Both the position numbers and the translations under genes were made by a program. A stretch of DNA of 64,000 nt, taken from the NCBI GenBank assembly GCA_028532985.1, contig JANCIK010000006.1, positions 2,852,001-2,916,000 on the forward strand, written 5' to 3'. This document shows, piece by piece, positions 1-13,700 of the stretch. The stretch comes from Stropharia rugosoannulata. Lineage: Eukaryota > Basidiomycota > Agaricomycetes > Agaricales > Strophariaceae. Within the stretch, counting starts at the first letter, position 1. Every line of letters starts with the position of its first letter. Below the pieces are notes generated by a model that searched no databases, was not told where the DNA came from, and saw only the letters and a list, made by a program, of their open reading frames with translations.

Positions 1-246
1 CAGCATTTATCCGAAAAAATGATGACATCCACCGGGACCCAACTCTGGACTCTACAGTCCGTGATCACCAAAGTCGATACCCTGGCCGTCGACAGCACTC
101 AGGCAACGATTGCGGAAATGCGATCAGAGATATGGGAAGCTGCTCCACTCTGCCTGCCACCCATAATCACTAGCGCAGCTATGAACCCTCCTTTTGGACT
201 GGATGATCTGCGCAACAACATCATCGATGCGTGCGGCTTTCGATAA
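1..246 (+). CDS. 3' end of an unidentified gene (partial)
   Basis: The frame is open from the first base of the window to a TAA at 244-246, giving 81 codons with an even, coding-like codon choice. The peptide has short polar stretches and an acidic patch ending in a CGFR tail. I recognise no domain. It may be the last exon of a gene beginning to the left. The internal ATG at 19 is not supported as a true start, because the frame simply continues upstream. The call rests only on openness and codon character. Confidence 0.3.
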   Translation, partial: QHLSEKMMTSTGTQLWTLQSVITKVDTLAVDSTQATIAEMRSEIWEAAPLCLPPIITSAAMNPPFGLDDLRNNIIDACGFR

Positions 247-1224
247 AGGGAATAGCAAGACACTTATTCGCTCGTGAGTCAACCAAAGCATCCGCACAAC
301 AGTTCGAGGGATGCAGTCATTGTCTTATTATTCTACCGATATCGATTAACCTATGGGTACCGAACATCTGTGAGAAAATGCAAGAAGACCTCAGCATTGT
401 CATGCGTCTTTTGTACGCTACTGTAAGCAAAGATCTGCGGTGTCATAGTTTTATGGTAGTTTTTCGTGTCATATGAGTAGTTAGACCTCTTCCGTGACGG
501 CGCAGAAACGCTGAGCCTGTCAATATAAGCTGACATTGTTACAGGGACCAAACTACGCCTTACCCTTCGGAAATATTGGTATAATTCGTTTTGAGTTCGT
601 TCTTGTTCAGGGTTATGAGACAGGCATTCTGGGGTGGCAATCTATTGCTTGGAACCGACCTTTTCGGATATATCAAAGGTAGGTTGAGGGCCCTGTCAAA
701 CATATAATGTAATTTCAAGAGATTCAGCTTTTTCTCAGCGCGACTTGATATTCCGAAGGTGATGGCAGGACTGACAGATCAAAGGGCGGCTCCTTTGCAT
801 GATCTGAGGATTGCTTTCAAACACAAAAGCTATGGCCATAACAAGAGAGGATCAACAATCCTGATACTGTGGTCAGATCTGGTTCAATTCTGCCTACTCT
901 AATGTGAACTGCGCTCAGGATATATTGTCCATTGGTTATGCTCTGTAACAAATACTGACGGAGTCAATGCTTTCTCGTATTTCAAATGACACAGTGTTGC
1001 ACGAGGGCGGGCGTATCAACCCATCTCAAGTCGGACAGGATGATCATGGGGTGTTGATTTAGACCCTTCGTTGAGCGAAGAGAGCACTTAGCTGAGGTGG
1101 TCCCAATTATTCTGTATATAGATCCTTCCGTGCATATGCCTGAAATCATATAATTTCGACGATAGATGGCCACATGCTATATAAATTGCTATCAGTCACT
1201 TGACAAATCCCATTCCGGCGGTAC
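247..1224. other. Intergenic stretch, no gene seen
   Basis: No reading frame here has splice sites or a recognisable domain. The 3' end of the TMEM170-like gene lies immediately to the right, so part of the stretch is presumably its 3' untranslated region. No repeat shared with the rest of the window was noticed. Confidence 0.5.
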
Positions 1225-1881
1225 CTACCTAAGTAACCCAACGATGACTTGCATCACAGCCAGTAGAAAAGGTATCCACCTGGCAAAGTCTAAGCCTAAC
1301 TGGACTGGATGACATAGTATAACATTCACTCACGTAGACATGTTGAAATTTCCAGCGCGATACAAGCCAGCAGCGATGAGACCCATGATGGCCGATCCAA
1401 TCACAGCACCAGCTACGCTTAGCGTTAAAAATGTCAGCAAGACGATAATTGCAAAGGCGGCTCGCGATCGACGTTCGTTAATTTTAGGCTTTAGCGGATA
1501 AGTCATTGCGGAACCCAAGCCCACGGAATTCACGGGCGCGAGAGGGTACGATTCTTGGGTATATCGGTCATCACTGGAAAGAGGGCGGGGGGAAGGAGGA
1601 AATGCGTAGTTCCAGAAGGCGTAAGACCCACAGGCAAGGAAGATAGGCGTATAGAATATGAGTGTCCAATAGAAAGTAAATCTGAATATATCTTCCGAGG
1701 TTGACACTTTCAATATCACCGATTTCACCGAATTGGATAGTTGAAATGGCATACCTTTTACAAGATAAAGGTACGCCCCTCCTTCCTGTACTGGTTTGTT
1801 GTGCTCGATATGCAAAATCTCTAGTCCTGGATTATACAGTGAAGGCCAAGGCGGCGTAGAGTTTCGCAGATTTGCAGACAT
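1225..1881 (-). CDS. TMEM170-like integral membrane protein
   Basis: Two exons, 1881-1334 and 1279-1225, give 200 aa. The first exon ends in NMST at a GTGAGT donor. The intron is 54 bp and ends CAG. The second exon continues TWIPFLLAVMQ and stops at 1225. A first hydrophobic segment (about residues 68-92, FYWTLIFYTPIFLACGSYAF) and a second (about 140-170, rich in A, L, V, I, with GAVIGSAIMG) are separated by a Pro/Ser-rich loop. The last exon adds a third hydrophobic stretch. This layout and the GSA-(I/V)-x-G and NMSTWIPF motifs match the TMEM170 family of small membrane proteins, linked in animals to endoplasmic reticulum and nuclear envelope shape. The fungal role is inferred only from the family. 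The gene stands alone, facing left. Confidence 0.75.
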
Positions 1882-4635
1882 TGTCCCGCCGTAGCTCAGT
1901 TTGCGACCGATTATGCTTTGTCAAATGGTAGATGTGGGATGCGTGGTAGACTGAACGAAGACAGCGGTAATTTCACAGGCACTTCATCATCTGAACAGCC
2001 GACCGGTCAATAAGACGGGAGAAGTACTTGAATCAGGGATGTGGTGGGCTACTCGGTAGGGAGGGATACAGTCGGTGCAAAGCCAAGCAATGCTTAAGAA
2101 CCCTAAATCCAGACTTGCCATCAAAAACATTTACGTCAGCACATAATTTATGTAAGTAAGCCCCACGGTCTCTGATTAGGCGCCCAGTGCGTTCATCGGA
2201 GCGGGGCAACGCAAACGCTCGGATGCGCGCAAAGATTGCCATATTGCTATTATTCTTTGCGTGGCATAGTATTTAGCACTTAGCCCTGCTATTTTCTTGA
2301 CCCTTCAAGAATATGAAAATTCTGCATTTGTGGAGTTGTGTAGAATCTGAGTATAACAAGTCAAATTATCTTGAAAACTACTTGGTTGGTAGCTGGCAAG
2401 TCCTGCGTGGTGCGATCATAACAGAAAAGAGCTCCACATTTTTCATAAGATCTGGGGACATATTTGTGTGCTTATTGCGTAGAAGGCTTAAATATTTTAC
2501 ATCCAGTCAAGAATACCTCTGTTTGAGAGTAATAGGGCGAGTATGGCAAAACTATTGCTCTTAATGCGCCAGGAACCCCCAAAAAGCCAGTCCTTTCTCT
2601 GCGTGTGAAAGCTAAAAGTCACATTCCAGAGGTATTGTTTAGTATATTGGGCTTAGCTTATCTTGTACAAACACCATGATGAAGTCGCAGACTGGTGCCT
2701 AGTAGCCAAGGGTTTTGAATTATGATATGATGAACATTGAACATCGCCGTTATCCCGACTCGCAGGTGGAATGAGTACAAAGAGTGCGGGTTGACACGTA
2801 GCTCTATGCGCGTCTAGGTAAATTACTGGCTGACTCTTACCCAGTACTATGAACACACCGTAGATTAAAGCCCAAAACTCAGAAAGCGTCAGCTCCTTTC
2901 AAGATGTGTAAGAGGTCTAAGGGTCAACCTTTACCCTTACTATGTACCTTACCAGGCCGAAGTTACTAGGACACCAAAAATCAAATAACTGCACGCTGGC
3001 CTTTTACGCCATACTACATACAAATCGTTCATTTCTGTGAAAGCATTTCGAAGTCAAGAATCTTATCGGGAAAACATGATATGCCCACCTATAAGTAGGG
3101 TGCGCAAATCCTGGAATATCCAGAGTGATCTCTAATAATTAAAATACTGATACGACTCCTGTCCCACAGCGGCTCCCCCAAGGCATCCCAAAACGCTCGT
3201 TCTGGAGCGCTGTATGGATTAGTTAGGATATATTGTGCAGCCCTGATGCGATCAAAAGTTATGGACTGAAAATGGACGTCGATCATCATGCGCTGTGATT
3301 GGCCCTTATTAGCGCAACACCAAGTTGTGGCACAGAAATCAAATGCACAGCAGTAGTACATGCAGCACTTCAAATTGCACTGCTCAAGAAAACTGTGGAG
3401 TCGCGAATGCTGATACATGGTCGAGTAGCGTGTCTCAGGTTTGAGTTTCTTGTATGTATGCATGCCGAGTGTTTTTGCGTTGACATAATCTGTGGACATA
3501 AGCTCAACTTGGGCTGACTCCGCGAGTGCGGCCAGCGCCAAAATAATATACCTTTGGTTCCGGTGGGGGCATAATTTGTTTCCGTGCTGATCCAATTAAG
3601 CAAGCAGTCTGGAACCTGGATCGAGAGACCTGGAGCTTGTTATTAACGAGATGTATGTGGAAGGATTTGTATCGAAGTTCTAAAGAAGTTTGCAGTTCAA
3701 TGGCATGCATTTTGCGAATTTCCGTTGGGCAAACTTGATGGAACAAATGCGCCGTGCGCGTCGGCTGGAACATGAGGACGACTACGTCATTAAGAGGCAA
3801 TTTCGTTCTGGCATCCGTGATATACTACTTAGCCTTACTTAGCCCAAGGTCTACATTCCATATATGCGGAAGCCAGTTGTTTTAATTCTCCGTAATGCTC
3901 GGATGAAAGGTCGCACAGTAAGCAGCAGATGTCGGCCCAGACAAGACAGTACAGTTCTACCCGTTTGTTCTGTGAATTAATCCATATACGAGTAAGGTTT
4001 TGGTCAAAAGCTTTTAGCACATAATCTGCTTCCCTGAACAATCACAAGGAGGTGAACAATCCATAGTGGATTTTCAGTCAGCCTTTAACCATTACGATTC
4101 CTACTACATCCACCCAAGCGAGTAAGCTATTAGGAAGATAAGCTGCATATGCCTTCCACCGACTTACACAGGCAGGAGAAGGCAGGAGAACTACTGACAT
4201 ACATCGGTACTCAATTACCGGAACCCGAAAAAGGAATTCTGCATAGATTCGTGAAATGCCAAGTCTTTTTTTAAGCTTTTAGATTAATTGATAGGTACAA
4301 CTATGACATCGCCCACAACCTCTGCCTCTTGATGTTTATTTCTCTCCTTGCAACCTCTCTTTCCCCGTGGAGGAAGAGATAGCACCTTGGCGGTGCCCGC
4401 CATATCCATACCAACTGCCAGCAAAAATTGCAAGCTCAATTCTTCGACCATTGGAGCTGCACGCAGCCCTTGCATTGAGACTGCTACTATGCACTAGGAG
4501 TCCCCTAAGTCCCGCGCGCGTTCCTAACTGTGTCCAAACTGGGCCGGCAAATCTGGGGTGCGTATTTTCTAGAGAATGATCAATTCAAACAATAAGTTTG
4601 TAATGACTCCCCCTCCCCGCGCGGGCTGATGCTGT
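1882..4635. other. Intergenic stretch without a supported gene
   Basis: Several open frames on both strands (for example 3089-3800 minus and 2313-2564 plus) were read. None has convincing splice signals, a domain, or consistent codon use. The minus-strand frames at 3089-3800 overlap one another and could be shadows or remnants of a decayed element. I see no terminal repeats to prove that. Confidence 0.4.
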
Positions 4636-4641
4636 CAAATC

Positions 4642-4762
4642 TATGGAGGCCTGTACTGGCCTGCTCACTTTTGTGACAGCCAAGCCATTCGGCAAAAGTA
4701 CAACCACATGTTCGGTACCTAAATATATCTTTATTTGTCCCTTCGGTCGGTGAGTCCGCCGA
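4642..4762 (+). repeat. Left terminal inverted repeat of the 1209-bp element
   Basis: It pairs with 5730-5850 in inverse orientation. The match is perfect for the first 40 or so bases and then shows scattered substitutions and single-base gaps. The outer bases abut the CAAATC duplication. Confidence 0.85.
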
Positions 4763-5729
4763 GCCTCCTCAAGGCCTCCGGCCGGACACGGGTTTGTCAG
4801 CATGCTGTCAAATAGGCGCCCAAAGAACAGCACGCTCCGCAAGAGGTAGTCCTGTCAAACACCTATATGAGCCATGAAAAATGGATGTGATAAGTTAGCT
4901 TAGCTGTAGGTGTACCTATTGTGTGAAAATTAGGTGCCAATAATAATGCTACTTGTTTTCTTATGCCAAGTTTGCTTTTTGTCTCCGCAGAGCTACATCT
5001 AGTATCTAGGCCAATACATATGTACTAACTGCTTTGTATCTTATCCATGGACTAAGACTTAACACCTCTGAGGATTAGCGGACAACGTTTAACAAGATAA
5101 GTGATGTCGTTTTAGCATTTAAATGGCTTTGCTATTCCATGATCAATTATACACAAACTTTGAAGATGGTGAACACTGCTGGTAGACCACGGTCGCTCAC
5201 AGAAGAACACAGCCTCTTTACTGCAATTGGAACCTTTGCCTGTAAAGACAGAAGTTTTCCCAAACGTCATTCAGACAATGCTCAACTAATATCATTGTAG
5301 AGGTTAAACAATGAACACTATACTGAATGTCAGCTAAATGGAACAGATTGGGAACAGAACTTTGTCTGAACTAGAGCACGATGTGTCTTCAGATGTTAAA
5401 TTCACTGTACCAGTCCATACAACTGATACTATAATTTAGTAACACTATCTCAGCCATACCGGCTGTTATCAAGCACGCATAGACTCGTACCCATCTGCAT
5501 TCGGTGCTACCTCGTGGGAGCTTGGTGGGAGCGCAAGTTCTGGACAAAATTGATGGCGCGCTGCACCTACTACTCCAATACTACTCATTGAGAAGCCATT
5601 AATTTTTATTGATCTCAATTTGGGTACAAATTCCATATTGGGGTCTACAGTGCGGATGGGTACGAGACTAAGTACACATACGCCCAAGGCGTACGGCTGA
5701 TAGCGCCACCCGGGACCATAAGGGGAGCT

Positions 5730-5850
5730 CGGCGGGGTCTCCGACCGAAAAGACAAACAAAAGATATATTTAGGTACCAAACATGTGGTTTTACCTTTGC
5801 CGAACGGCTTGGCTGTCACAAAAGTGAGCAGGCCAGTACAGGCCTCCATA
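5730..5850 (-). repeat. Right terminal inverted repeat of the 1209-bp element
   Basis: It pairs with 4642-4762 in inverse orientation and is followed at 5851-5856 by the second copy of the CAAATC target duplication. Confidence 0.85.
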
Positions 5851-5856
5851 CAAATC

Positions 5857-6472
5857 GAACGTCCTGTATGCTTCCGATCGACGAGACCGAAATCCTGTGT
5901 TATGTTCTCCCGGCAAGCCGTGTCGCCGACGTGCCCTTATATTACACACACTCAAACGCACAAGAGATTTGGCTCCGAGAGCTCGCAGTACATGATTCTC
6001 CTTAAGCGGCGCGCAATTAGTCGAGGGCCTTGATGCTGCGCTAAAATGCCCCCGCGGTTTGGTACTGGTGAAATGAAATCTTTACGACATTTATCGAGTA
6101 CAAGTAGTAGTAATAACAGAGATGTACAAATAAGAGTGAATGGATATTGTAGAGATGAGCGACAAGACTGGTATATGGTAGTATTACATACAGAGATAAA
6201 GTAAGGGATCGCTATGCGAAATTGAGTCCTGTCGCAGCTGTCAACAGGCGCGAAAGAAGGGGACATCATTTAAATATGTACTGTGCTAAACGGCAAAGTC
6301 GATAAATATGTACGAAGGGAACAAAGACATGGTCCGGGGAGTGGTTATGAAGCAGTAAGACTTAGACGTCTCCAGCCGCCTGTCCAACGGGTAATGTCAA
6401 AAGAAAAAACACGCTAACCAGTGACCCATAAAACCCGATGTTAGGAACTGAGAAGAAGTAGGCATGGAATAA
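5857..6472. other. Intergenic stretch; 3' flank of the TEA factor gene
   Basis: No supported gene. The right part is presumably 3' untranslated region and terminator of the leftward-facing TEA-domain gene. Confidence 0.5.
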
Positions 6473-7808
6473 CTAGAGGTGGGTGTACTGTAGACTCTGT
6501 TGCGGTGTTGGAATGCCATACGTCGCGTACGCAGGGTACGTGAACGTGTCGACCGCCTGGTCAGCAAGGAGGCTATAGTCGAAATCCGACGCGGGCAACT
6601 CCGAATAGTGGCCATAGTTGGGCAGGAACGCAGAAGACACGAGTGCGGGCGGCAGGTCTTGCTGCTGCACGTCGAAGTCGATGGCTACAGGGAAGGCCCC
6701 GCACTCTAGCGAATAGTCGATGCAGAAGAGCAGCTGCTCGTCGGGGTGCGAAGTGCCGTGCATGTCCATGGAAAAGATGCGCTGCGTGACCCGGTATCGG
6801 CAGTAGTCTGAGCGGGAGATAAGCGGGGCGAATAACAAGATAGAAAGAAGAGATCTCACCTCTGGGACTAGACGGCATGTGACTCCAGAATTCGGGGACT
6901 AATTTATGGCTGTAAAGCAGAGACTGCGTGTTTTCGTCGAAGAACGCCGGCTGGAGGTACACATGACTGCCCTCGTCGGTGTACATGAGCTCATTGCCGC
7001 AATACACTGAGGAGACGGATCGATAACGGCGGCTCATATCTTGCAACAGTTGGGAACTCAGTTTGATCTCGGGGGGTGACTGGAAGACATGCGCGGCAGA
7101 GCGAATTTCTGCGCGGTGGGTGAACGAGTTGATGTTCGGGTAGGTGAGCTCTGAGAGGGCATGCTCGTCAAGGTCCAGCGTGACGGTCGGATTTTGCGAT
7201 CCATAATATGGGTCGGCCTCGTATAACACGAGGGAAACGGCTACTTGTACAAAGTTCTGAGATACGAGAGGCGCTAGCGGAGGAATAATGGGGAAAGATG
7301 GAGATGTCGGAGTATTTGAGGTTGACGTTGATGGTAAGGACGACTCCCCGTCGCAGCTCGAATGTTGCGAGCTGCGTGATGGGAAGCTTTTGTTGATGAT
7401 CAAGCCCAGGACTACAGATTATATGAGCTGATGATGGATTTGAAAACGAAAATCATATGCTTACTCTCCGTGTCTGAGCATGTCTCCCTGAGTTGTTGCA
7501 GTCGGCTGCCGACCTGCTTAGCGGTGCGCGTCTTTCCAGTGCGCTGAAAAATGTAATTCGATATCCACTTATTCCTGCGAGGGAAGCGGCGTAGGAGAGA
7601 GGGGTCCCTCGTCGACGATGGGCGGTACTCGGCCAGTCCTAAGTGACTTGGATTAAAACAGTGACCAAAGTGATGCGAGATATTGAATACCTTGGAGGAG
7701 CGCTTCTTCCAAATCAACCGACCATACCGGCTCTGACCGCTTGTACTTGAGCGTCTTCCTCCCTGTCCGGGCAATTGGAGAAGTTGATTGATGGTGGCCG
7801 CACGACAT
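6473..7808 (-). CDS. TEA/ATTS-domain transcription factor
   Basis: Four exons (7808-7691, 7638-7465, 7411-6860, 6807-6473) sum to 1179 nt and give 392 aa. The TEA/ATTS DNA-binding domain is built from the first three exons. It begins GRKTLKYKRSEPVWSVDLEE at about residue 17, continues LAEY...RRFPRRNKWISNYI, and carries the recognition helix FQRTGKTRTAKQVGSRLQ at about residues 70-88. The first ATG in frame (7808) puts the domain right at the N-terminus. The rest of the protein has a Ser/Pro/Thr-rich linker and then an apparently folded C-terminal half ending SLQYTHL. TEA factors bind CATTCC/T-type sites; fungal members (AbaA, Tec1) control conidiation or filamentation. Which process this one controls is unknown. 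It shares a 1.17-kb divergent intergenic region with the WDR5 gene. Confidence 0.88.
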
Positions 7809-8975
7809 GGTAAAGGAAAGTGGGAAAGGAGAAATTGTTGAGGCCAATTGTGATAAATTTCCGAAGTGAGTGGGTGTCTTATTATATACATTTGAACGAG
7901 TTGCTTATGATAAATCGGGATGTTATCATTCCTGCGAAGACAAGCAGTCCAAGGACACCCAAATCGCCAATTAGAAATCTGGGATCCCCATTTGGAATAT
8001 GTCGAACCCATAAGAGATCTCTCCGATGTTTCCAGTAAACAGTCGCTGTGTTTCTCTTGGCGGCGGGACCAGTGCTCTAGTCTGGGTGCCACTAGCACTT
8101 CAGGATAGCGCATATAGGTGCTCCATAAGCTAGTCTGTAGTTGAGCGGCATAGCTAGAGTATGCACTTGTTCCCTCGAGCACAACCCATGCCTGGAGCGC
8201 GATTCCTGTGGCGCTAACTGGCAGTGCGGAGTTGGAACAAACCAATGATCGTGAAATGCCCGAGTTTGAAGTCGCCCGGATTCATCTGCATATGATAAAC
8301 CCGTGCTTTGTATTTCCAGAGAATGCAGACAGTTTCAAGGTACAGGGCACCGTTTACTTTAGAAGCAGTGTGTAGTGTTCTGAGCGTTGAATTCAAGTTA
8401 ATGGGGCGCACTTTTGAGTTCCAGTGATCAACGCTTCCGCAATGGGACTATTGCATGAGTCCGAGAGACGAATGGACAATAGTGGAGCGATTTATTTCAC
8501 AATTGGGTCCATGAAGCTCGTGGACGCATGTAAAGGGATATCAACACTTTAGCGTTGGGATCAATGAATCCTCCGCGCTCCGCTGTTAGGCTTACCCATA
8601 TCAGAAGTGTAATAGCTTCCATTTAATTAAAAATACGATGCACTTTCCTCGATCCAAGAAAGGTCCAGACTTGAATGTTTTGGGGGCCATCGGACGAGAG
8701 TCGATCCAGTGAGGCGAGATAGAGAAAGTGTGGGAATGCGGGGCAGCCTGCACATATGTATGCATCAGTTGGTGGCAAATGATAGACTACACCAAGACTA
8801 CACTTGCTTACAATCACAACGCAATCAGAGAAGCAATAACGCGTAATGCAAACTTGCAACAAGCTTGTTGTGGGCGTGATGTCATGTCCATCAAACATTA
8901 CGTAAGAGAGATTAAAAGATTGGGCAACATCAACCGTTGCTGAGCCTACGTTGAGCTCAACTAATAGTCTACACG
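7809..8975. promoter_or_regulatory. Divergent intergenic region between the TEA factor and WDR5 genes
   Basis: Both neighbouring genes start outward from this 1167-bp stretch, so it must contain both promoters and 5' leaders. Open frames inside it on either strand lack domains and splice logic, and I reject them. No specific binding site is claimed. Confidence 0.5.
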
Positions 8976-10528
<1,553 letters not shown>

Positions 10529-10756
10529 ACGGCTCGAAACCATGCCTCGGTCACATTCAACTTTTCATCACGTTTGCGCTACATCTCTCCACCTTTCTTG
10601 CTTGATACCCAGATGTATTTTATACTAATTGTACATAGCTATATTTTGAACTACTGAAGAGGCTATAAATCCACAGGAAAAGTATCTTGATGCTACTTAA
10701 TGTCCAAGTCATGTATGTAAATGTTAAACAGAGTCATTGGACTTCCGCAACTTACT

Positions 10757-13700
10757 CTATTTAAGAGGTTCCGCGTGTAATAGATCTAAAACCAATATCG
10801 TTAAACAATTGCCCATAACACGAGTTCGCTAAATAGAATTTACCATTAGCAACAGCTTTATCAGCGTCAGTTAATCCCGAATCGTGCTCCTCAAGGAATG
10901 CATCGACCTTGAACCAAAAATCAGTCAAATCTCTTGAAAACAAATATATGTTCCGTACCTCTTCCAGAACTTGGTCGTGGTCATTGCCGTCCTGAATATC
11001 GCTTTCATCATCATCATCATCGTCCTTTGCATCGTCAATCGCGAAGTGCGTGCGTTCCATCATTGCGGCCGCGTTGACCGCTTGGAGCATAGGCATAGCC
11101 GAAAGGCTGCCGCTATCAGGCACGCTAGGGAGGGACTTTGCGGGTATTTCTAGCGTGGTATTGACAGAAAGCGTCGAAGATGATGACACCGCTACCGAAC
11201 TTGCCGCCGCCGTCGAAGCATACGTCGAGCTTGAGCCGAGGCTCATCTTCGAAAGCGACTTCCTCAGAGTCGGTGTCAGAAGGGACTCGCGTGCTTTGGG
11301 TTCTTCAAGCTTAGTGTACCGTCCAATCGACGGCTTGTTCACAACCTAAAAAAGGCAATATTAAACCATGGCGCCCGGAGTAAGTAACAAGCAGGGCGCC
11401 TAATAAATACCTGGTGTTTCCCTATAGTCTTGCCGATTTCGTCCGTGAACATGTTGAACATCTTCTTGTTGCTGTCCGTCGCGATAGTCGACCACAAGTC
11501 CCCGAGTAAGCCGCTGTGCGAGGACGGCAGCTCCATCTCGGGCACGGGATGCAGCTTGAACGACTCGGAGAGGTCTGTCTCGAAAAATGATTCTAGAACT
11601 TCATCGGCGAGAACAACCATGCGGAAGCTATCATATGCAAATCATGAGCATTCCGACCTTTAGTTTGTCTAAACAGAGCTACTAACGTTGCCAAATTCAG
11701 GTAGGGTTGGTTTGTCCCAATAGGGGCAGCACCGTCGGGTGGCGCGTTGCTGCTATCCTCTCCCTGGTTCAGGTTTTGAGGAAGAAGAGCATCGCCGTAC
11801 TCAAAAGCATTTGTCATAAAGCGACTGACCGCACCAAGATAGGCATCGCCAACTTCGTACCTGAAAATAAACTATGAAATGAAGAGTAGCACAGTTAAGT
11901 GAGTTGTGGCGTTTAGATTGGAAATGAACAGACCAGGAATGATTCCGATAGCGTCAACACTTCATCTTTGGTCAGGAAACCGTCCTTGTTCTTATCATGA
12001 AGGTTGAAAAACCACTCGATGTTCTCCATCAAATCGTTGAACATAACACCGTCTAGGCCCGTCACCAAATCCTGTATTTCAAAGTGAGACAAGTGATACA
12101 ACATATGGCAGTGGGGCAGGAAACCTACTTGGAAAGACAACGCGCCATGGCATCCTTGATCCCAAAAGTAGAATAGTCGGTCAATAAACTCATGTTCAGC
12201 CACCTCCCGGTCGATTCGTTGCTTTTGAACGGTGAGTCAGAGGCTAGTCATTTTATATATAAAATAGGGTAAGAATTATCGATACCTGAAAGCCGTTCCT
12301 AACAATCTTCTCATCTCGGGCCCAAGTCGCGATCTCGCTGAGGAAATGTTTGAATGTCCTCAATCCAATTCTTGTCTCCGGCTTTTCTTCATGGCCATCC
12401 GCCGTAGTAAGCAAGGACGGAGGAGGAGCCACAGCAGGAGGGGGCGGTGCAATGCACATAGCCTTATACAAGACGTCGTAAACGAGGCCAGCTTGTTCTT
12501 TGTTGAAGCGTCCGAGAGTCTTTAGATTCCGAACAGCGCCGCGCTTAGCGAACGATTCAATGCTGTGGATGATTTCGCCTCGGAACCGCCTGCGCTCGGA
12601 TAGAATCATATCTTCTGTGACAACGGCAAATTCGCGGAAAGATACGAGCAGCAATTCCTGAAACAGTGTAATAGCCCGTGCGCGAGGATCTAAAGCATTT
12701 GGGTGTGCTGAGTCTCCCAATGATGCAAAGTAATCTCTCATTAGGCTACGAAGCGGTAATGTTAGATTTCGTCTGCAGTCTCGAAAGACGTCCAATGGCT
12801 AATTGCTTAAACTTACTTGAGGAATTGTCCGTCGTCCTGTATTTGAAGTAATTGCTCTCCATTTATCTTCAGAATTGCTTAGTAGAAGTGTCAGTCGTCA
12901 TCCCGATGTTCTGGTAGATTATTACAAACCCAATCTATTGAGATGATCAGGGTACGCTGTGTATAGCTTTAACATATCACTCACCCAACTTGAAAGAGTA
13001 CTTTAGGGCCCATACATAGGAAGCAATCAACTATACGGAATGCGAATACCATTGGCATACTATTGATATAACTAATGACGATATTTCAACGTACGACTGT
13101 GAAAGTATAATACGTCACTTACAGACTCAGGAACCATGGAAGGGATGCTACGGATAGTTGAACGTCAACTGCTTGGAAATGGTCGTGGATCATTGGCAGG
13201 TGTCTCTGCACTAAAGATTCGAAGACTCGCTGGTCGAGAAGGGTACCATGCATAGACGGACTTCGCAAAAAGTTAGACGATAAACGAAGTCAGGAATTGG
13301 CAAGGGGCTGACGCATAGTATCCAGGCAGTAACCGGCCACATAGCACCTCTAATAGCCAAAAAGCTTGTTCTTCAGACATATAACTGTAATTATCAATGA
13401 GCGAAGTACATTACTATGAAGAAAATGCTCACATTAAAATAGCTGCCGCCAGTATATTCATTGCCTTGAACGATCTAAGCTTTGACCATAACGCGGACAG
13501 AAGTATTGACATACCTGACAATATCCCAATTCCGGGTTCATATACGTGTAAGCCCGAAGAACGCGCCGCAAGGCGTCAATTCCCTCTGGAGACTGGTATC
13601 CAGCATACTCGGGCAAGCTTCGGTGTAAATCCTTCTCTATGTCCTCGGTGCTTGCGCTTGTAGTACCCTTATGCTCCTCCAATAAACGCTCGTAATATCC

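Larger units (their letters stand above)
4642..5850. mobile_element. 1209-bp non-autonomous DNA transposon with long terminal inverted repeats
   Basis: The left end (from 4642, TATGGAGGCCTGTACTGG) and the right end (reading inward from 5850) are inverted repeats of each other for roughly 120 bp. They are about 90% alike and extend to near 4762 and 5730. The element is flanked on both sides by the same six bases, CAAATC (4636-4641 and 5851-5856), a target-site duplication. The inner 970 bp hold no supported reading frame, so the element is non-autonomous. A 6-bp duplication with long TIRs does not fit hAT (8 bp), Tc1 (TA), Harbinger (3 bp) or CACTA (3 bp) cleanly. The superfamily is left open. 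Confidence 0.85.

Noticed and set aside
3089..3800. Overlapping minus-strand frames suggesting a decayed polyprotein
   Set aside because: No protease, integrase or reverse transcriptase motif is visible, and the three overlapping frames cannot be joined by plausible splicing.
7412..8245. Long 277-codon minus-strand frame upstream of the TEA factor
   Set aside because: Only its last part, in the right frame, matches the TEA domain. The rest lies in the divergent promoter, and the spliced model with ATG at 7808 fits the family better.
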